Shown: piece by piece, positions 34,601-49,600 of the stretch
Position numbering within the stretch: the first letter of the stretch is position 1
Layout of the letters: each line of letters begins with the position of its first letter
Assembly: GCA_964036045.1 (NCBI GenBank)
Contig: OZ038382.1
Coordinates: forward strand, 137,428,761-137,492,760
Length of the DNA stretch: 64,000 bases
From: Eutreptiella sp. 'Long Island Sound 2002'
Taxonomy: Eukaryota; Euglenozoa; Euglenophyceae; Eutreptiales; Eutreptiaceae
Reading direction: 5' to 3'
Notes under the pieces: model-generated
The model's input: only the letters and a program-made list of their open reading frames with translations
What the model was told of the DNA's origin: nothing
Databases searched by the model: none
Made by a program: the position numbers and the translations under genes

Positions 34601-37600
34601 AGCCCATTGTGGTCTCAGCATGTTGCTCCAAATTCATCATCAGGGTCAGAGTCCACGGTAGGCTTGAGGGGAGGGTCGGGATCAGAGTCAGAGGACACCA
34701 AGGCACTCTGGTCATCCTTGGCTATGGTACCCATGGACAGTGATGAACTGACAGGGGAAGCATCCGGGGAGCCAGCGCCACGTGAAATGGGACCATACTC
34801 CTCAAGCAGTACAGAAAGTGAGGAAATGAGGACAGGACACACACACCAGGGAGTACTGTTGAATGAACTGTCAGCAGCGGACACACTGTCCTTCAGCACT
34901 GATGTGAGCGACACCAGGTGGCGGCGCAAGAAGCGAGGGCTCAGGAAACGCAAAAACCTAGGACAGGGTCGATAATGACAGAGCTAGTAGCCCCTGCATA
35001 CTGGTGCGGACATTTCACAAGTTTCAAGCACAACAATGCATGCATGTCTGAAATCTGCGTTCTGACGCAGAGCTTTTCGTCACACGAGCTGCGTTTTATC
35101 GCGGCGAGCAGCAGCACGCAAACGAGACCTCCAAGCAGCTGAACGCCGCGTCCTGTCGCGGACAGGCACCTAGGCGTAATGCCGTCTGGAAGGACACAGC
35201 AGGAGAAGAGATCACATCAGCAGCGGTATGGCCCATACACACACATCCAGCCAACCCCAAAGAAGGTCAAGCCTCAGCAAGAACGCCAGCGTTTCAAAGT
35301 GCAAGCAGTGAGCCAGCTAGACGCCATTGCGAATGAAGGACTGCAAGCAGTTGAAGCAGAACTGACCACAATGGCTTGGGCCCGCAACCAGCAGATCTGG
35401 CTCCGACTGGACCAACCACATGACACCAGGATGCACTATGAGATTGTGGACAACCATGGGGAACCATTGCTGATGAGCAATCAGCAGCTCTACTCGGTGA
35501 TGGTCCAGATCAACTGGACCCTGAAGTCTCAGGCTCTGGCGAACATGCAGGTCCAGTGGCAACCCAAAAGTGCAGGCAAGTGGCACCCGTTCCAGTGGGA
35601 GGCGATCCTCCACTGTCCGACGGCAGAGGGACACAGAGCGGTGCCATCCTCGGTGAGCAGAACTGGAGATTGCATGCATGTGTGGCTGGCAGGCCGAGCG
35701 GACCTCTTGCGGCTGTTCCAAAGAACGCTCTTCAGGCAGGCGGACCCGGTACCCGGGGACGCTGTGCGGTTCCTCTACCCCCATGCGAAAGAAGATACGC
35801 ATGACAGGGGGTGACACACAGGAGAGAAAGATTGGAGCGCATGGTGCGGATACCCAATCGTCGTGGCCCAGTGGATACACCACACCTCTTCTGTCCTGTA
35901 AAGGATGGTTCGAACCCCGGGGGGGATAGAGATACACCAAACGACCCGAACCCCCTTTTTTGGGCGAGAGGGAGAGAGAGAGAGAGGGGGGGGGGGGGTA
36001 AGACACAGTGGGAAAGGAACAGAGAGGAGCAGCAGAGAGGAGAGAAAGAGAGAGTGGGACACAGGAGAGAGAGCAAGAGAGAGCAAGAGAGATTGGGAGG
36101 GAGAGAGTGGGAGAGAGACCCACAGAGCAAGAGACGGGGGCTAACCGGCGCAAAGGGAGGGTGGTGGGTTCGAGCTGACCAGGGTGTACGGGACGCCAAG
36201 ACAGCACGGAACAGTCAAGTGGTGAAAAAACAGGGCGCCGTAGCGCCCCTGAGCCACAGGCTCGACACGTCATCACGTGTTGAAAGGCCGAAGCATGACT
36301 AGGGCTGCAAGAGTGCGGCCCAAGTGAGGCAGTTGGAAGCCAGTGGGCAAGGAAAAGTGGGCAGCATGCGCATGCATGGTGTCGAGCAGAAAAGGTAGGC
36401 GCCACACACAGTGCAGCAATGATCTGTTGAGATACCTGACAGCAGGAGCACATGCTGAAATGTTGAGACGCCTTAGCGCCGCCAAAGGCGCCTTTGCGCC
36501 CCTGAGGCACGAGTACGACACGTCCTCACGTGCCAGGGAATGAGTGCAAGACAGGGGCACGACCTGCAGGGCAAGGGTTAGAGTCTAACCGGCACTGTGG
36601 CTGGGTGGTGGGTGCGAGCTGACCTCACTGTTCAGAGGAACAGAGCCAATGCACAATCAGCAACCACCTGGTGTGGTACAGAACTGGTCTACGCTGCAGT
36701 GCAGCAAGCATAACACTGAACAATGTGGTTATGACCATGCGCCTGTGACACGGGGGCGTATGCGAACCCAGTTTCCGTTGCCTCATGGCCGTGGACCTCG
36801 TTAGCGCCAACCCCCCCCCCCCCCCCGCGCGCCTCGTTAGCGCCAAACTCCGCCCCCCTGTCCGCCTATTAAGCGCCAAACTCTCCCCTCCCCATGCGCC
36901 TATTTAGCGCCAAACACCCCCCCCCCCGTGTGCCTTGTTAGCGCCAACCCCCCCCCATCCGTGCACCTCGTTAGTGCCAACCCCCCCCCCCCGTGCGCCT
37001 CGTAAGCGCCCCCCTCCCGCCCCCCCTCTGCGCCTGGTTAGCGCCAACCCCCCCCCCCCCCCCGCGCGCCTCGTGAAACGAGGCGCGCGGTCTCTCTCAA
37101 ACTATGGGAATTTTTTCGCGCAATTTGACAAATGGTTGACAGTGACAGTGACAGGTTGTCTTGCTTGTCCCATCTCGGGCTCTCTCTCATGCTCCAAATG
37201 GTTCGCTTCCCTGATTTTCACAAGTGTTACTTGCCTATGGTTTTTGTGTTTTAGGTCCGGAGCTATTGCACTGTGCTATTTATTTTTCTTTGTCCCGGCC
37301 ATTAGCTATATCTTATGGGCCGATTTCATAAGATACATCCCGCGCGCGGATTTGCGTTATGAAATCCTCAGGCGCTCCCTTTACGAGCCGTCAGTAACGT
37401 TAATCCACGTACGGATTTATCTTATGAAGTCATGAAAATTTCCGGAATCACCTCGAAGAGGGTTGTTAGATCAAGCGCAGGTGCGTACGCCATCTACCCC
37501 CCTTTTTGGGGGTCATTCGCATACAATACCCCAAGGTATGGTACTGGATGTCCAACCCCTTGTAAAATCATCATTTTAGGAGAGAAAATCATCCCCCAAT

Positions 37601-40600
37601 GAATTTTTCGTTTTTGACCCCTTCAGCCCCCCGTACCCGGGTACCCCCTTTTGGGGGGGGTGTCGGGGGGGGGGCGCAAAACTTTTTTGCGTATTCTGGG
37701 TGCTGTGTGTGGATTTGGACCCAGGTCCAGGGCAACTTTTTTCTTGTACATGGACCCCCTAACCCATGGCGGGGGTCGCGGTTCTGAACTCCGGGTACCC
37801 CCGGCCGACCCCCCCCTATGGGCTCTTGCTAGTGAGGACTTAGCCGTTTTCACGCCGGATAAGGCTGTTTAGTGACGCCTGCAAGATTTCCGAAAAATCC
37901 ACTTTTTCGGAAACCCTCCTGTCGCCCCTCGGATCGGTTTGGGTGATGATTTAGTGCAATACGGGCATTTGAGCACCCATGGGGACCCACGTAGTGGCTG
38001 CCAAGCCCATATAGCCCGAGCCATGGCCCCTCCAAAAGCCCCGAAATCACCTCGTAGAGGTTGTTAGATCAAAGCTAGGCAGGCGTACATAGGGGAAAAC
38101 CCCACATACCCCCCCATTTTGGCCATTTTGGGCCTATTCGCGTAGCCTACCCCAAGGGGTTGAATTGTCAGTTTAACCCCTTGTAAAATCATTATTTTGT
38201 CCAATAAACGCATCCCCCAATGAGTTTTTGGTCCGGACCCCCCAAGACCCCCCCCCACTTGACACCCACTTTTTTGAGGTTTTCAGGGAGGGGTGGGGGG
38301 GGGGTCAAAAATGTCGAAAAAATGACCCCCCCCCTTTTTTTGGGTCGAAAATCATGAATCTTTTGGTTTTTTTCGATTTTTGAGCCGAAAAAGTGTTTCC
38401 GGGTCCCGACTCCATGGGGTTTGTATGGGGCAGAGTGGGACGAGCGCCTGTGCATTTTATGCACTTTTCAACCATTTTTGCTATGTTGGCAGTTTTGGCG
38501 ACCTCGGTGATCCGATGGTATCCACTTTGAGGGGTGCGAGTGGGGATGTTGTGACAATATATGCCTACTAGGATATGGAAGGACGTTTTTTGCAGTCTCT
38601 AGCCTTACTTAGGGCCGTTCACAACCCGTGCCAAAGACGCGAAATGACTGTTTCCACCAATAATGGCCTAGTGAATGGGCCGGTACACAACCTGCTTCCG
38701 CAGTTTTTCACCCTGGACAGCTCAAAAATGGAAGTTTTTGAAACTTGTTTTTTTTTGATATTGTGACCACCTAAAATGACCATCCAAGGTATGTAAAGCA
38801 TGTCTTAGGCCGTATTTACATGTTTTTCATCCTATTTGGGTATTAGGCCTTGCGGGGGGTATTAGGTCCGGGGGGGGGGGGGGGATCTCCCAAGGGATTG
38901 GTACACAACCTGCTTATGCAGCTTTTCACCCTGGAAAGCTCAAAAATCGAATTTTTGGAACTTGTTTTTTTGATGTTGTGACCACACAATATGACCATCC
39001 AAGGTATGTAAGCACGCTTTACGCCGTATTTACGTGTTTTTCGCCCTATTTGGGTATTAGGTCCCGGGGGGGGGGGGTCTCCCAAGATAACGGTACACAA
39101 TCTGCTAATGCAGTTTTTCAGCCTAAACAACTCAAAAATCGAAGTTTTCCAAACTTGTTTTTTTGATATTGCGACCACCTAAAATGACCATCCAAGCTAT
39201 GTAAAGCATGTTTCAGGCCAAATGTACATGTCTTTCACCCTATTTGGGTATTAGGTCCGGGGGGGCGGGTGGGGGGGCTTCCAAGGGATTGGTACACAAC
39301 CTGCTTATGCAGCTTTTCACCCTAGGCAGCTCAAAAATCGAAGTTTTCGAAACTTTTTTCTTTGATACCGTGATCACGTAAAATGATCATCCAAGGTATG
39401 TAAAGCATGTTTTAGCCCGTATTTATGTAGTTTCCACCCTATTTTGGGTGTGTGTTGCTCGGGGTAGATTCTCTGCGAGGTGGACTTGCCGAAGGCAATA
39501 GAATTGCCCTTGTGTAGGCTGTTTAGTGACGCCCGCAAGATTTCCAAAAAATCCATTTTTTCGGAAACCCTCCTGTCGCCCCTGGCATGGGTTTGGGTGA
39601 TGATTTAGTGCCAGTACGAGTACTTGAGCACCCATGTGGACCCACATAGTGGCTGCCAAGCCCAGATAGCCCGAGCCATGGCCCCTCCAAAAACCCCGAA
39701 ATTGCCGTTGTGTAGGCTGTTTAGTGACACCTGCAAGATTTCCGAAAATTCGCTTTTTTCGGAAACCCTTTTGTTGTCCCTAGGATGGGTTTGGGTTATG
39801 ATTTACTGACAATACGGGTACTTGAGCACCCATGGGGACCCACGTAGTGGCTACCAAGCCGATATAGCCCGAGCCATGGCCTCTCCAAAAGCCCCGATAT
39901 CACCTCGTAGAGGTTGTTTGATCAAAGCCAGGCAGGCGTACATAGGGGAAAACGGCACATACCGTCGTGTAGGCTGTTTAGATTGGGTTTGGGTGATGAT
40001 TTAGTGACAGTACGGGTACTTGAGCACCCATGGGGACCCACGTTGTGGCCGCTAGGCCTATGTAGCCCGTGCCATGGGCCCCCCAAAAGCTTCAAAATTG
40101 TTGTTTGTAGGTGGTTCAATGGCATTTGGTGTGAGCACAAACTGCTTAAGCAGTTTTCAAAACTTTACAAGTCAAAAATGGAAAATCACCTCGCAGAGGT
40201 TGTTAGATCAAAGCCAGGCAGGCGTATATAGGGGAAAATGCCACATACCCCCCCATTTTGGCCATTTTGGCGCTATTCGCGTACCCTACCCGAAGGGGTT
40301 GAATTGTTAGTTTAACCCCTTGTAAAATCATTATTTTGTCCAATAAACGCATCCCCCACTGAGTTTTTGGTCCGGACCCCCCCGGACCCCCCCCACTTGA
40401 AACCCACTTTTTTGAGGTTTTCAGGGAGGGGTGGGGGGGTCAAAAAATGACCCCCCCCTTTTTTGGGTCAAAAATCATGAATCTTTTGGTTTTTTTTTCA
40501 ATTTGGAGCCGAAAAAGTGTTTCCGGGTCCCGACTCCATGGGGATTGTATGGTGCGGAGTGGGACGAGCGCTCATGCAGTTTATGCACTTTTTCAGCCAT

Positions 40601-43600
40601 TTTTGGTATGTTGGCGGTTTTTGCGACCTCGGTGACCCCGTGGTACCCACTCCGAGGGGTGTGAGTGGGGATGTTGTGACAGTATATGCCTACTAGGATA
40701 CAAAAGGACGTTTTTTGCAGACTGTAGCTATGCCGAGGGCCGGTCAAATGCCCGTGCCACAGACGCGAAATGCCTATTTCCACCAATAATGGCCTGGTGA
40801 ATGGGCTGGCCCACAACCTGCAATTTTTCATCCAGGGCAGCTCAAAAATCGAAGTTTTCGAACTTTGTTTTTTTTGACATTGTCACCACTCAAAATGATC
40901 ATCCAAGGTATGTAAAGCATGTTTTAGGGCGTGTTTACATGTTTTTCACCCTATTTGGGTATTGGCCGCAGGGGGGGGGGGTCTACCAAGATATTGGTAC
41001 ACAAGCTGCTTATGCAGTTTTTCACCCTAGGCAGCTCAAAAATCGAAGTTTTTGAAACTTGTTTTTTTGATATTGTGACCACTCAAAATGACCATCCAAG
41101 GTATGTAAAGCATATTTTAGGCCGTATGTGCGTGTTTTTCATCCTATTTGGGTATTAGGTCCGGGGGGGGGGGGGGGGGGGTCCTCGCAAGGGATTGGTA
41201 CACAACCTGCTAATGCGGTTTTTCAACCTGGGCAGCTCAAAAATCGAAGTTTCCGAAACTTGTTTTTTGATATTGTCACAACTTAAAATGACCATCCAAG
41301 GTATGTAAAGCATGTTTTAGGCCGTATTTACATGTTTTTCACCCTATTTGGGTATTAGGTCGGGGGGGGGGGGGGGGGGGCTCCCAAGGGATTGGTACAT
41401 AACCTGCCTATGCAGATGTTCACCCCGGACAGCTCAAAAATCTAAGTTTTCAAAACTGGTTTTGTGATATTGTGGTCACCTAAAATGACCATCCAAGGTA
41501 TGTAAAGCATGTTTTAGGCCGTATTTGCGTGTATTTCACCCTATTTGGGTATTAGGTCCCGGGTGGGGGTGTCTCCCAAGGGATTGGTACACAACCTGCT
41601 GATGCAGCTTTTCACTTGAGGCTGCACCAAAATCGAAGTTTTCGAAACTTGTTTTTGTGATATTGTCACCACTTAAAATGACCATCCAAGGTATGTAAAG
41701 CATTTTTTAGGCCGTATTCATGTAGTTTTTACGCTATTTGGGGTGTGTGTCGCTTGCGGTAGAATCTCTGCGAGGTGGACTTGCCGAAGGCAATAGAATT
41801 TTGCAAAACATTTTTTTGATTATTGTGACCACTTACAATGATGAAATATGCTATGTAAAGCATGTTTTAGCCCCCTTTTATGTGTTTTTTACCCTATTTG
41901 GGTGTTGGGGGGGTGGGGGGGCTCCCAAGGGGTCTAGGGCGCCACCTACTTATGCAGTTTTCCCGCCTCAACAGCTCAAAAATGCAAATATCCGAACCTA
42001 ATTTTGTTGATACTTTGACCATCCAAAATGATCAAATATCCCATGTGAAGCATGTTTGAGCCCCTCTTTATGTGTTTTTCACCCTATTTGGGTGTTGGGG
42101 GGGCGGGGGGGCTCCCAAGGGGTCTAGGGCACAACCTGCTTATGCAGCTTTCCCGCCTCAGTAGCTCAATAACGGAAATATCCGAACCTAATTTGGTTGA
42201 TACTTTGACCATCCAAAATGATCAAGTATCCCATGTGAAGCATGTTTTAGCCCCTCTTAATGTGTTTTTCACCCTATTTGGGTGTTGGGGGGGGTGGGGG
42301 GGGCTCCCAAGGGGTCTAGGGCACAACCTGCTTATGCAGTTTTCCCGCCTCAGCAACTGAAAAATGGAAATTTCCGAAACTGTTTTTTTGATACTTTGAC
42401 CATCCAAAATGATGAAATATCCCATGTGAAGCATGTTTTAGCCCCTCTTTATGCGTTTTTCACACTATTTGGGTGTTGGGGGTGGGGTGGCTCCCAAGGG
42501 GTCTAGGGCACAACCTGCTTATGCAGTTTTTCCGCCTCAGCAACTCAAGAATGGTTGTCCCTCTCCCCTCTTCGAGGTACTTTGCCGAAGGCAATAGAAT
42601 TGCCTTTGCTGAAACCAGATTCGACTAATCTAACAACATCGAACAAAATTATTTTGCGATGTTCACATTGTGCGACATGATTTTGCGTTGTTAAAATATG
42701 TACCTCGTAGCGTGGTTTATCATTTTTCATTCAAATTAAGGATGTTGCGTTGTTACTATGGCCAACCAAGTAGCAAAGTTCAACGAGGCGGCAATGCCAC
42801 CGCCACCAGCAGTCAAGGACTTCATTAATGGCGTGTCGCGTGCAGTGGCGTCAAAGGATAAACCAGCGCCTGTACACGACGCTGGACTGAGCGCTAACCA
42901 ACCTGTTCAACAAGACGAACGTTGTACGCTGTAGAGAATGAGCGCTTCCAATACAGTCCAGCCGCCACAGAGACATGCTGGCTTGGGTTTCTGGCGATGC
43001 GCAGCATGACACCAACAGTGGAAAACGAGACCCTAGACACGATTTTCTGCAGCTGGGCCATGTGGGTGCTGAGTCCGCACGCCCTTTTCAGCGACGACAG
43101 AGACAAGGAAAAGTGGGAGTCTGCTAAAAAGAAAGTGGCGTCTGAGAATCCGCAAGCTCTTATTGACAAGCATGGAGGAAGCCGTCTATGGAACTTGAGT
43201 CCAAACAGCTTTGTGAGGTACGCGAATCATGTGTTCATGCTGTATAACTCGGTAACTCAGTAACTTGGCAGGCGAAACCAAACACTGGGCATTGAGCAAG
43301 ATGTGGTATCCTGAGTTTACCAAGCTTGGCGCGCGAGCAGGAAGTAACTATGACAAGTGGGTGTTACGCCAAAGGTGTTCCAAGAGCACGGTTGAGGAAG
43401 TGAATGTGCTCACTGTAGATGAGCTAAAGCTTGTGCAAGGCATTGATGAATGATGCAGACAAAATCAGCGACACCCCGATGTAGACATGGTGCCTCTTGG
43501 AGTGGACTGGTGGTCCTCGACAGAGAACGTGCAGATTGCTAACCACAGATTGCCTGCAAGGGCTTGAAGGTGGTATGGTACTAAAACCGCAAATGGCAAA

Positions 43601-46600
43601 TATCAAGAACTTGCCCTCATCGCTAACTACCCAAGATGGATAGTTGTTCATGAGGCCCATTCTCCCATCGCCCGACCCACACCTCAATCTGTTTCCTGTC
43701 CTTCAGCATCAAGTCGCAGTTGTGAATGCAGCACCGTGTGGACCTGAAAGGTACGTGTTCACACGTCTCACTAACAAAGGCACAGTGACAAAGGATCCTG
43801 TGGGTGTACAATACGGAGAAAGACTGGCGAAGCGCATTCGTGAGATACTGAAAGGAGAAGGAGTGATGAAGCACATAACGCCGAAAGGTTTTGGGCGCAA
43901 TGCTGTCAATTCCAGACTTGGTGCAATCAAGGGAGTTATGCAACTGGAGCACAGCAACTACGTCGGTGTGAAGGCAAGCGTGACAGAGCACTATTACAAG
44001 CAGAGTGAAGCCTCGCACCTTAAATGTGCTGCGGTGCTGTGCGGCGCTGCTGAGACGACCGAGCAAGAGCAGCAATGTGCGCCTTTGCCTGCCACCACTG
44101 TGCATGTGGCAAAAGCCGTGCATGTGACAGAAACCAAACCAGTGCGCAGCGTGCAAACGTCTCCACCACCAGTTGCGTCTCTGAGCATGTCCATGCACAC
44201 TGGAGATGTGAAAGTGGGTTCCTGTTCAATGACCCATGCGTTCAGCTTGAAGTGCCATCCATACGGCGATCCGTTCCAACCATCTGCCTCACCTATGCTG
44301 GCAGCAAGTGATGTGGACGTAATGTTGACACCTGCTGCTCCTATACATGCACACGCCTTCAAGTTGTTCAGCAGCCCGGACATTGCCAAGATGACACAGA
44401 GACGCAAGGCAAAGCGACGGCGCTTTGTAATCAATGAGACGCCACCAGTGCAAAAGAAACCGGATCATGGAGGTTGATGCAAGAAACACCCATGGTGATT
44501 CCTCCAACAGCAAATCGTCTCAGGAAATAGAAAGTACTAACGCCGAACAAGATGCTTTGTGCACACAACAGACGCAGAACTTGGTGGTGAAGTTGGGGCA
44601 TCAACTTGGAAAATTGCGTGCCGTGAAGAATAAGAACAGCCTTCAACAGCAAGATGAGGTGCTGTTGTCTGACGGTGATGTGATTTGCCTCACACAAGTC
44701 CAGGCAGCAAAGGCAGCAAGAAGCCGGCCGAACAGAAAACGGCTCATGAAGGGGACTAAACGGTAACATCCTGTGTGTACCCTAACACATCCAGTTCCGC
44801 CTTGTGGACCTGTGTGAAAGTTAAGCGCTTAGATTGCAGCACTGCTTGTTTTTTGCAGAGCCTTGGACGCCTTGCATTTATCAGCGACGTGTGCTGCATA
44901 TGTGTTTTGTACCTTGCATATTTTTCACTACACTGTAGCTGTGCAAGCACACCTGTACTTCATTTTGTGAGACAACATCTCTGCTTTGCCTCTGCTCAAG
45001 TGTGCCAGGATCTCAGAGGGATGATTGTATTTCTGCATGGTGTTGAAACATTTTCAGGTTTTGCAGTGGTCTGAATAAAAAAACACAACAACTAGTGGTG
45101 AGGATCTTTTTTATGCGAAATGATTTTTTCCCTATTTTGAAGCGATGGCAAGGAAAATGGGTGTTGTATTCCAGGATTTATCTCATGAAAAATGGGTTTA
45201 CAATTTTGAAACATGCCATGTTCCTATAGGCATTGCAGTGGTATGAATCAAAAAACACAACAACCAGTGTTTAGGATCTATTTTATGCAACATAATTTGT
45301 TTATATGGTGAAACTATGGTATGGAAAATAGGTGTTGTATTTCAGGATTTATCTGATGAAAAATGGGTGTACAATTTTCAAACACGCCATGTTCCTATTG
45401 GCATTGCATTTGGAGAAATGATAAGTTTGGTGACATAAGTCCCAAAGTTTTAGGATATATCTTATGAAAAAAGGGGTTTCAATCTTGAAACATGCCGGGC
45501 TCTTGTGGGGGCTGCATTTGCAGAAATGAATCATATTGGTAAGATAAATCCCAAAGTCATATTTTTGGGACTTATCTTATGAAACATAAGCGAAAATTGA
45601 CTTTCCTTTATGAAATCGGCAAATCCCAAAGTCATACCTTTGTTATTTATCATGAAAAATAAGATAAAATCGGTGTTCCCTTATGAAATCGGCCACAAAA
45701 AATACATCTAGCCCGGAAATTATCTTATGAAAAGTCAGTAAGATAAATCGGCACTTCGGATTTATCTTATGGTCCTCCGGAATTTTCATGGCGCCCCTAC
45801 CGGGGCGCCAAGAAAATTCCTTTGGACCATAAGATAAATCCGTGTGCCGACTTATCTTACTGTCTTTTCATAAGATAATTCCGTCATTGGATGTTGGGCA
45901 GCTGTACGCCTGACACATGCACCAGTGATGAAATGAAAAGAATGGGGGGCCGCCGCAAAAAATACCCAATTGCACACCTGAAAAGATAGCAAGGCCCAGG
46001 AACTCTATATTGTCCACAAGGAACCAAGGGTTGGGGCTGTGGCGAAATTTTCCCCTAACAAGCATTTTCCCTCCAGTGTCTGATGGCCCTGCATCAAAAC
46101 TGGAGGTGTGACGAAGTTTTCCCCTGATGAATTTTTCCCTGTCGAAGTTGTCTCCAGGCGAAGTCCCCCCCCCCCTATCCAGAGACACAAAAGCAACAGC
46201 ACAACCTTTGACTGCAATTGATTCGAATGCTGCCAGAAGGTAACGGATGTTGGGCTTCAAAGGTCAGAAAAAGACCAGACATACCACACTCATTAAAGGT
46301 CAGTACACGACAAGACGTGTCACAATTATCAAACGTCCTGGGTGGAAAGTGAGTTGAGTTGTATTGATGCCATCCAAAATTGCAAGAATTTGTTTGCAAA
46401 GGGGTTTCGGAAATCGTTTTTGCAGCACAATACTCTAAATGCGTTAATTAGGGGGCACAGCACAGTAGGCACCAAGGTTTTGGCAGAACTCTTGTTTGAA
46501 AAACTGGTTGCCCCCTACTTATGGCAACGAATTTACAGTACTGGAGGCGTCAGAATCGCGTGCATGTTTTGTGTTGCTGTGCTCATGTGTTGTAGGTGGA

Positions 46601-49600
46601 GGTGGTGGTTTACAGGGGTTGGGATGTGGTGAGAGTTGCCAAATATGCACGCCATGTGCACAGTGCAATAGTACTCAGGACAGTAATAGGGCACTGGAAC
46701 GAGGCACAGGGTCAGACAAATGGAGCAAGCTGTGGAATATAGCGGACAACGATGCTGCGGTTGGCAGGAAACCACCAGTCCGATTGCGTGCAAGTGCACA
46801 AAATGAGTTGCATAGCGCACCAGCGGGTGCGAAGCAGGGAATCAGCTACTCTGCAACACAAAATAGAACAAAGAAAGAAGGACCGCCAGAGATTCAGGCC
46901 TCCAACACCTGGGCTGCACCAGACATTAGAAGTGTGGCAGCACTTCGGGTTTCGCTTGCCCGAAGTTGAGATGAACAAGAGGGATGTATGGTACCAACAC
47001 AGCCAAGTGTAGCAGGTATGTCCTACCTGCAACACTATCATGGGGCATCGACGGTATTGGCAGAGCGCTCAGCTATGACCAAGCAGGCACTGTAAGGCGC
47101 TACTAGTCTGGTAAGGACTGCAAGTACACATGCCTCCATCACAAGCTCCGGGGAAAGCACAAGCACCACCACCCTACCAATTGCTAATTGCTGAGAACCA
47201 TTTGCGGCGAACACATCAGAAATGTTTCCATGGGAAAGTTGGCATTCAGTAAATTTGCTGATTTCAGGCACACAGACTTGTTTTGGGGTTGGGTGGGACG
47301 AACATGCAGGTGGGCGGGAGCAATGGCCTCATTGCCTGCTGGGCCAGTACATCAAAGGAGGAGAACAGATGCAAGCGCAGCCTGAGGAAGGACAGCTGGG
47401 CTCCTCTACTAAAGAGACACAGAAAAAGTAACAGCAAAAGATAGGAAAATAGTAGTGGAAAACATGCAGATTCCAAGCATCCGTATGCTACAAAGAAATG
47501 GATGAAGTATTGTATGCAGGGCCACAGGGGCTCCCATGAAGCTACCCCCCCCCCCCTCCCTTGCGCATGCGCGGCCTTGTCTAAGCACGGGGTGGGCGTT
47601 GAACCGCCGTTTTGAGGAAATTTTGGGACCGCTGTTTTTGTGGTCCAGAATGGAGGATTGGGTGTCTGTAGAGCGTTTGTACAGGGAAAGAGGGGCTCAT
47701 TCATGTCTGTGATGGTGCATTTTGTTCACAACAACATTGCACTACACATTGGAACCCCATGCTGCTTGTTCTGATGTGATTTTCAGCCCTGGCTAACAAT
47801 GTTATTCCCGGTCTGGCTGTCACATGTGCCACGCACATGCACGGCCTTGTCCTAGCACGGGATGGGCGTTGAACCGCCGTTTTGGCCTGACTTGGGGGAC
47901 CGCGGCCGTGCTTGCGCAAGGGGGGGGGGTACCCGGAGCCATTCTGTCACCCAGGCCTGACCCAATGGGCTCATGAGGGACACCTCCCACCTACCCTTTG
48001 TGTTATCCACAGACCTCTGCATCAATGCACGCTGTGACCCACCTGTATCTGTTCCTGGGACTATATTGTCTCAGTGCCTTTGCTGGGATGTTGGACAAGA
48101 TGCCGCTGTCTGGCGTAGAAAAGGAAATGGTCCGTGAGTATTTGAAACTCAGAAATGTATGTACACCATTTGATGTGCTTGTGGCATGTCTTTTGCTCTG
48201 CAATTTTCCTGTGCAGCTTTGTGATACTGGGGTAGTCGCAACGTTGCTTGCCCTTGCCGTCTACCGTAACAATGCATGCAATGATAGAAGCATGACCGAA
48301 GAATTACAGACGGGCACGTCTTGATTTCGATCACGTTGCGGCACCATCGCTGGCTGCAATCAAGTCCCAAGTCAGCATACAATTCCTGACTTGCACCCGA
48401 ATGGGAAGATGGTTTCGCAAACCTATCACCCATTTTTCCCCTAGTTGGCCGCTTTTTTTTTTTGCACACAGGCATTCAACTGTCCCTTTCCCCTTCCTTG
48501 CAGCAGGTGTCCGCACTTTTTAAGTGGCATATGTTTTGACGCACATACTCGTCTGCTCACCTCAGCAAACCTCTTTGTTTTCCTCTCTTTCCGCCAAGAT
48601 TGCCCCCTACCCCTTTCGTTGGAGAAACATGTTGTAGAAACAGATGTGCTGGGCTATGGAGAGGGCCAGAACAAAGGGTTACAGAGGATACCATCACATG
48701 TTCCGGTGGTCTGTCGACAATGATGTTCAGCTTCAGGGACATTGACAACCAGCATGGACGGGAATTAGGATGCCAGGATGCAGTTAGAATTGAGGATAAC
48801 TTTAGCCTGTCATTCCCCCCGGTGGTCATGGAGCTTCATCTGCATGTTACGAATGAAAGCCAAAGTGCACAATTGAGCGCGCATACGTATGATTGGATGC
48901 AGGGCAGAGAACTGGTATTTGCATCTTCGCCGGACAAATCCATGCTGGTACTCCAGGAAACGGTGATTGCAGTGTCAGGGGCAATTGGGCAACAACATGT
49001 AGGTCCTGGCTGCGCCTTAAATGTAGTTGTTGACCACACTTGGCCCGCAGGGCGTTCAACAGCATTATCAATCACAGCCAGGGCTGTCCACAAGGATCTG
49101 AGGCCTTTCTCAGACCAATACCATGGTGCACTCAAGGCTTCCCACCGAATGCCAACAGGAACAAGTGATTCATTGACCCGTGAATCTCAGTCTCCATTAG
49201 CCTTCTTCCTGCCTAGGCAGCCACTTCTCTTGCAAGCAAAGCAACTTTTGCAGTCGGCAATTGAGGAAATAGGAAATATGCCGATGTCTTTTGGCACGAA
49301 CTCAGCTTCCTTCTTCTGTCAGGTTACAGGTACAACAGAAGGTGCGTACCACATTGGCAGAGCAGATTTTAACAAGTTTCCCAGCAATCGAAAGAAGGGT
49401 CCCATTTTGACCAATCTCCTCCACACCATTCCCTCTAATTTTCCTAGTTTCCCCCATTTTCCCCCATCTGCCCCCGTTTGCCCCCCCATTGCCCCCCATT
49501 TTTCTTTGCCTTGGGTGCGTTATGGGTCCGTTGCAGGGTTTACCTGCCACCTGGTCTGGGTACTTCCAAGGCCTGATTCAGCGCCAGCTGTTACCAACTG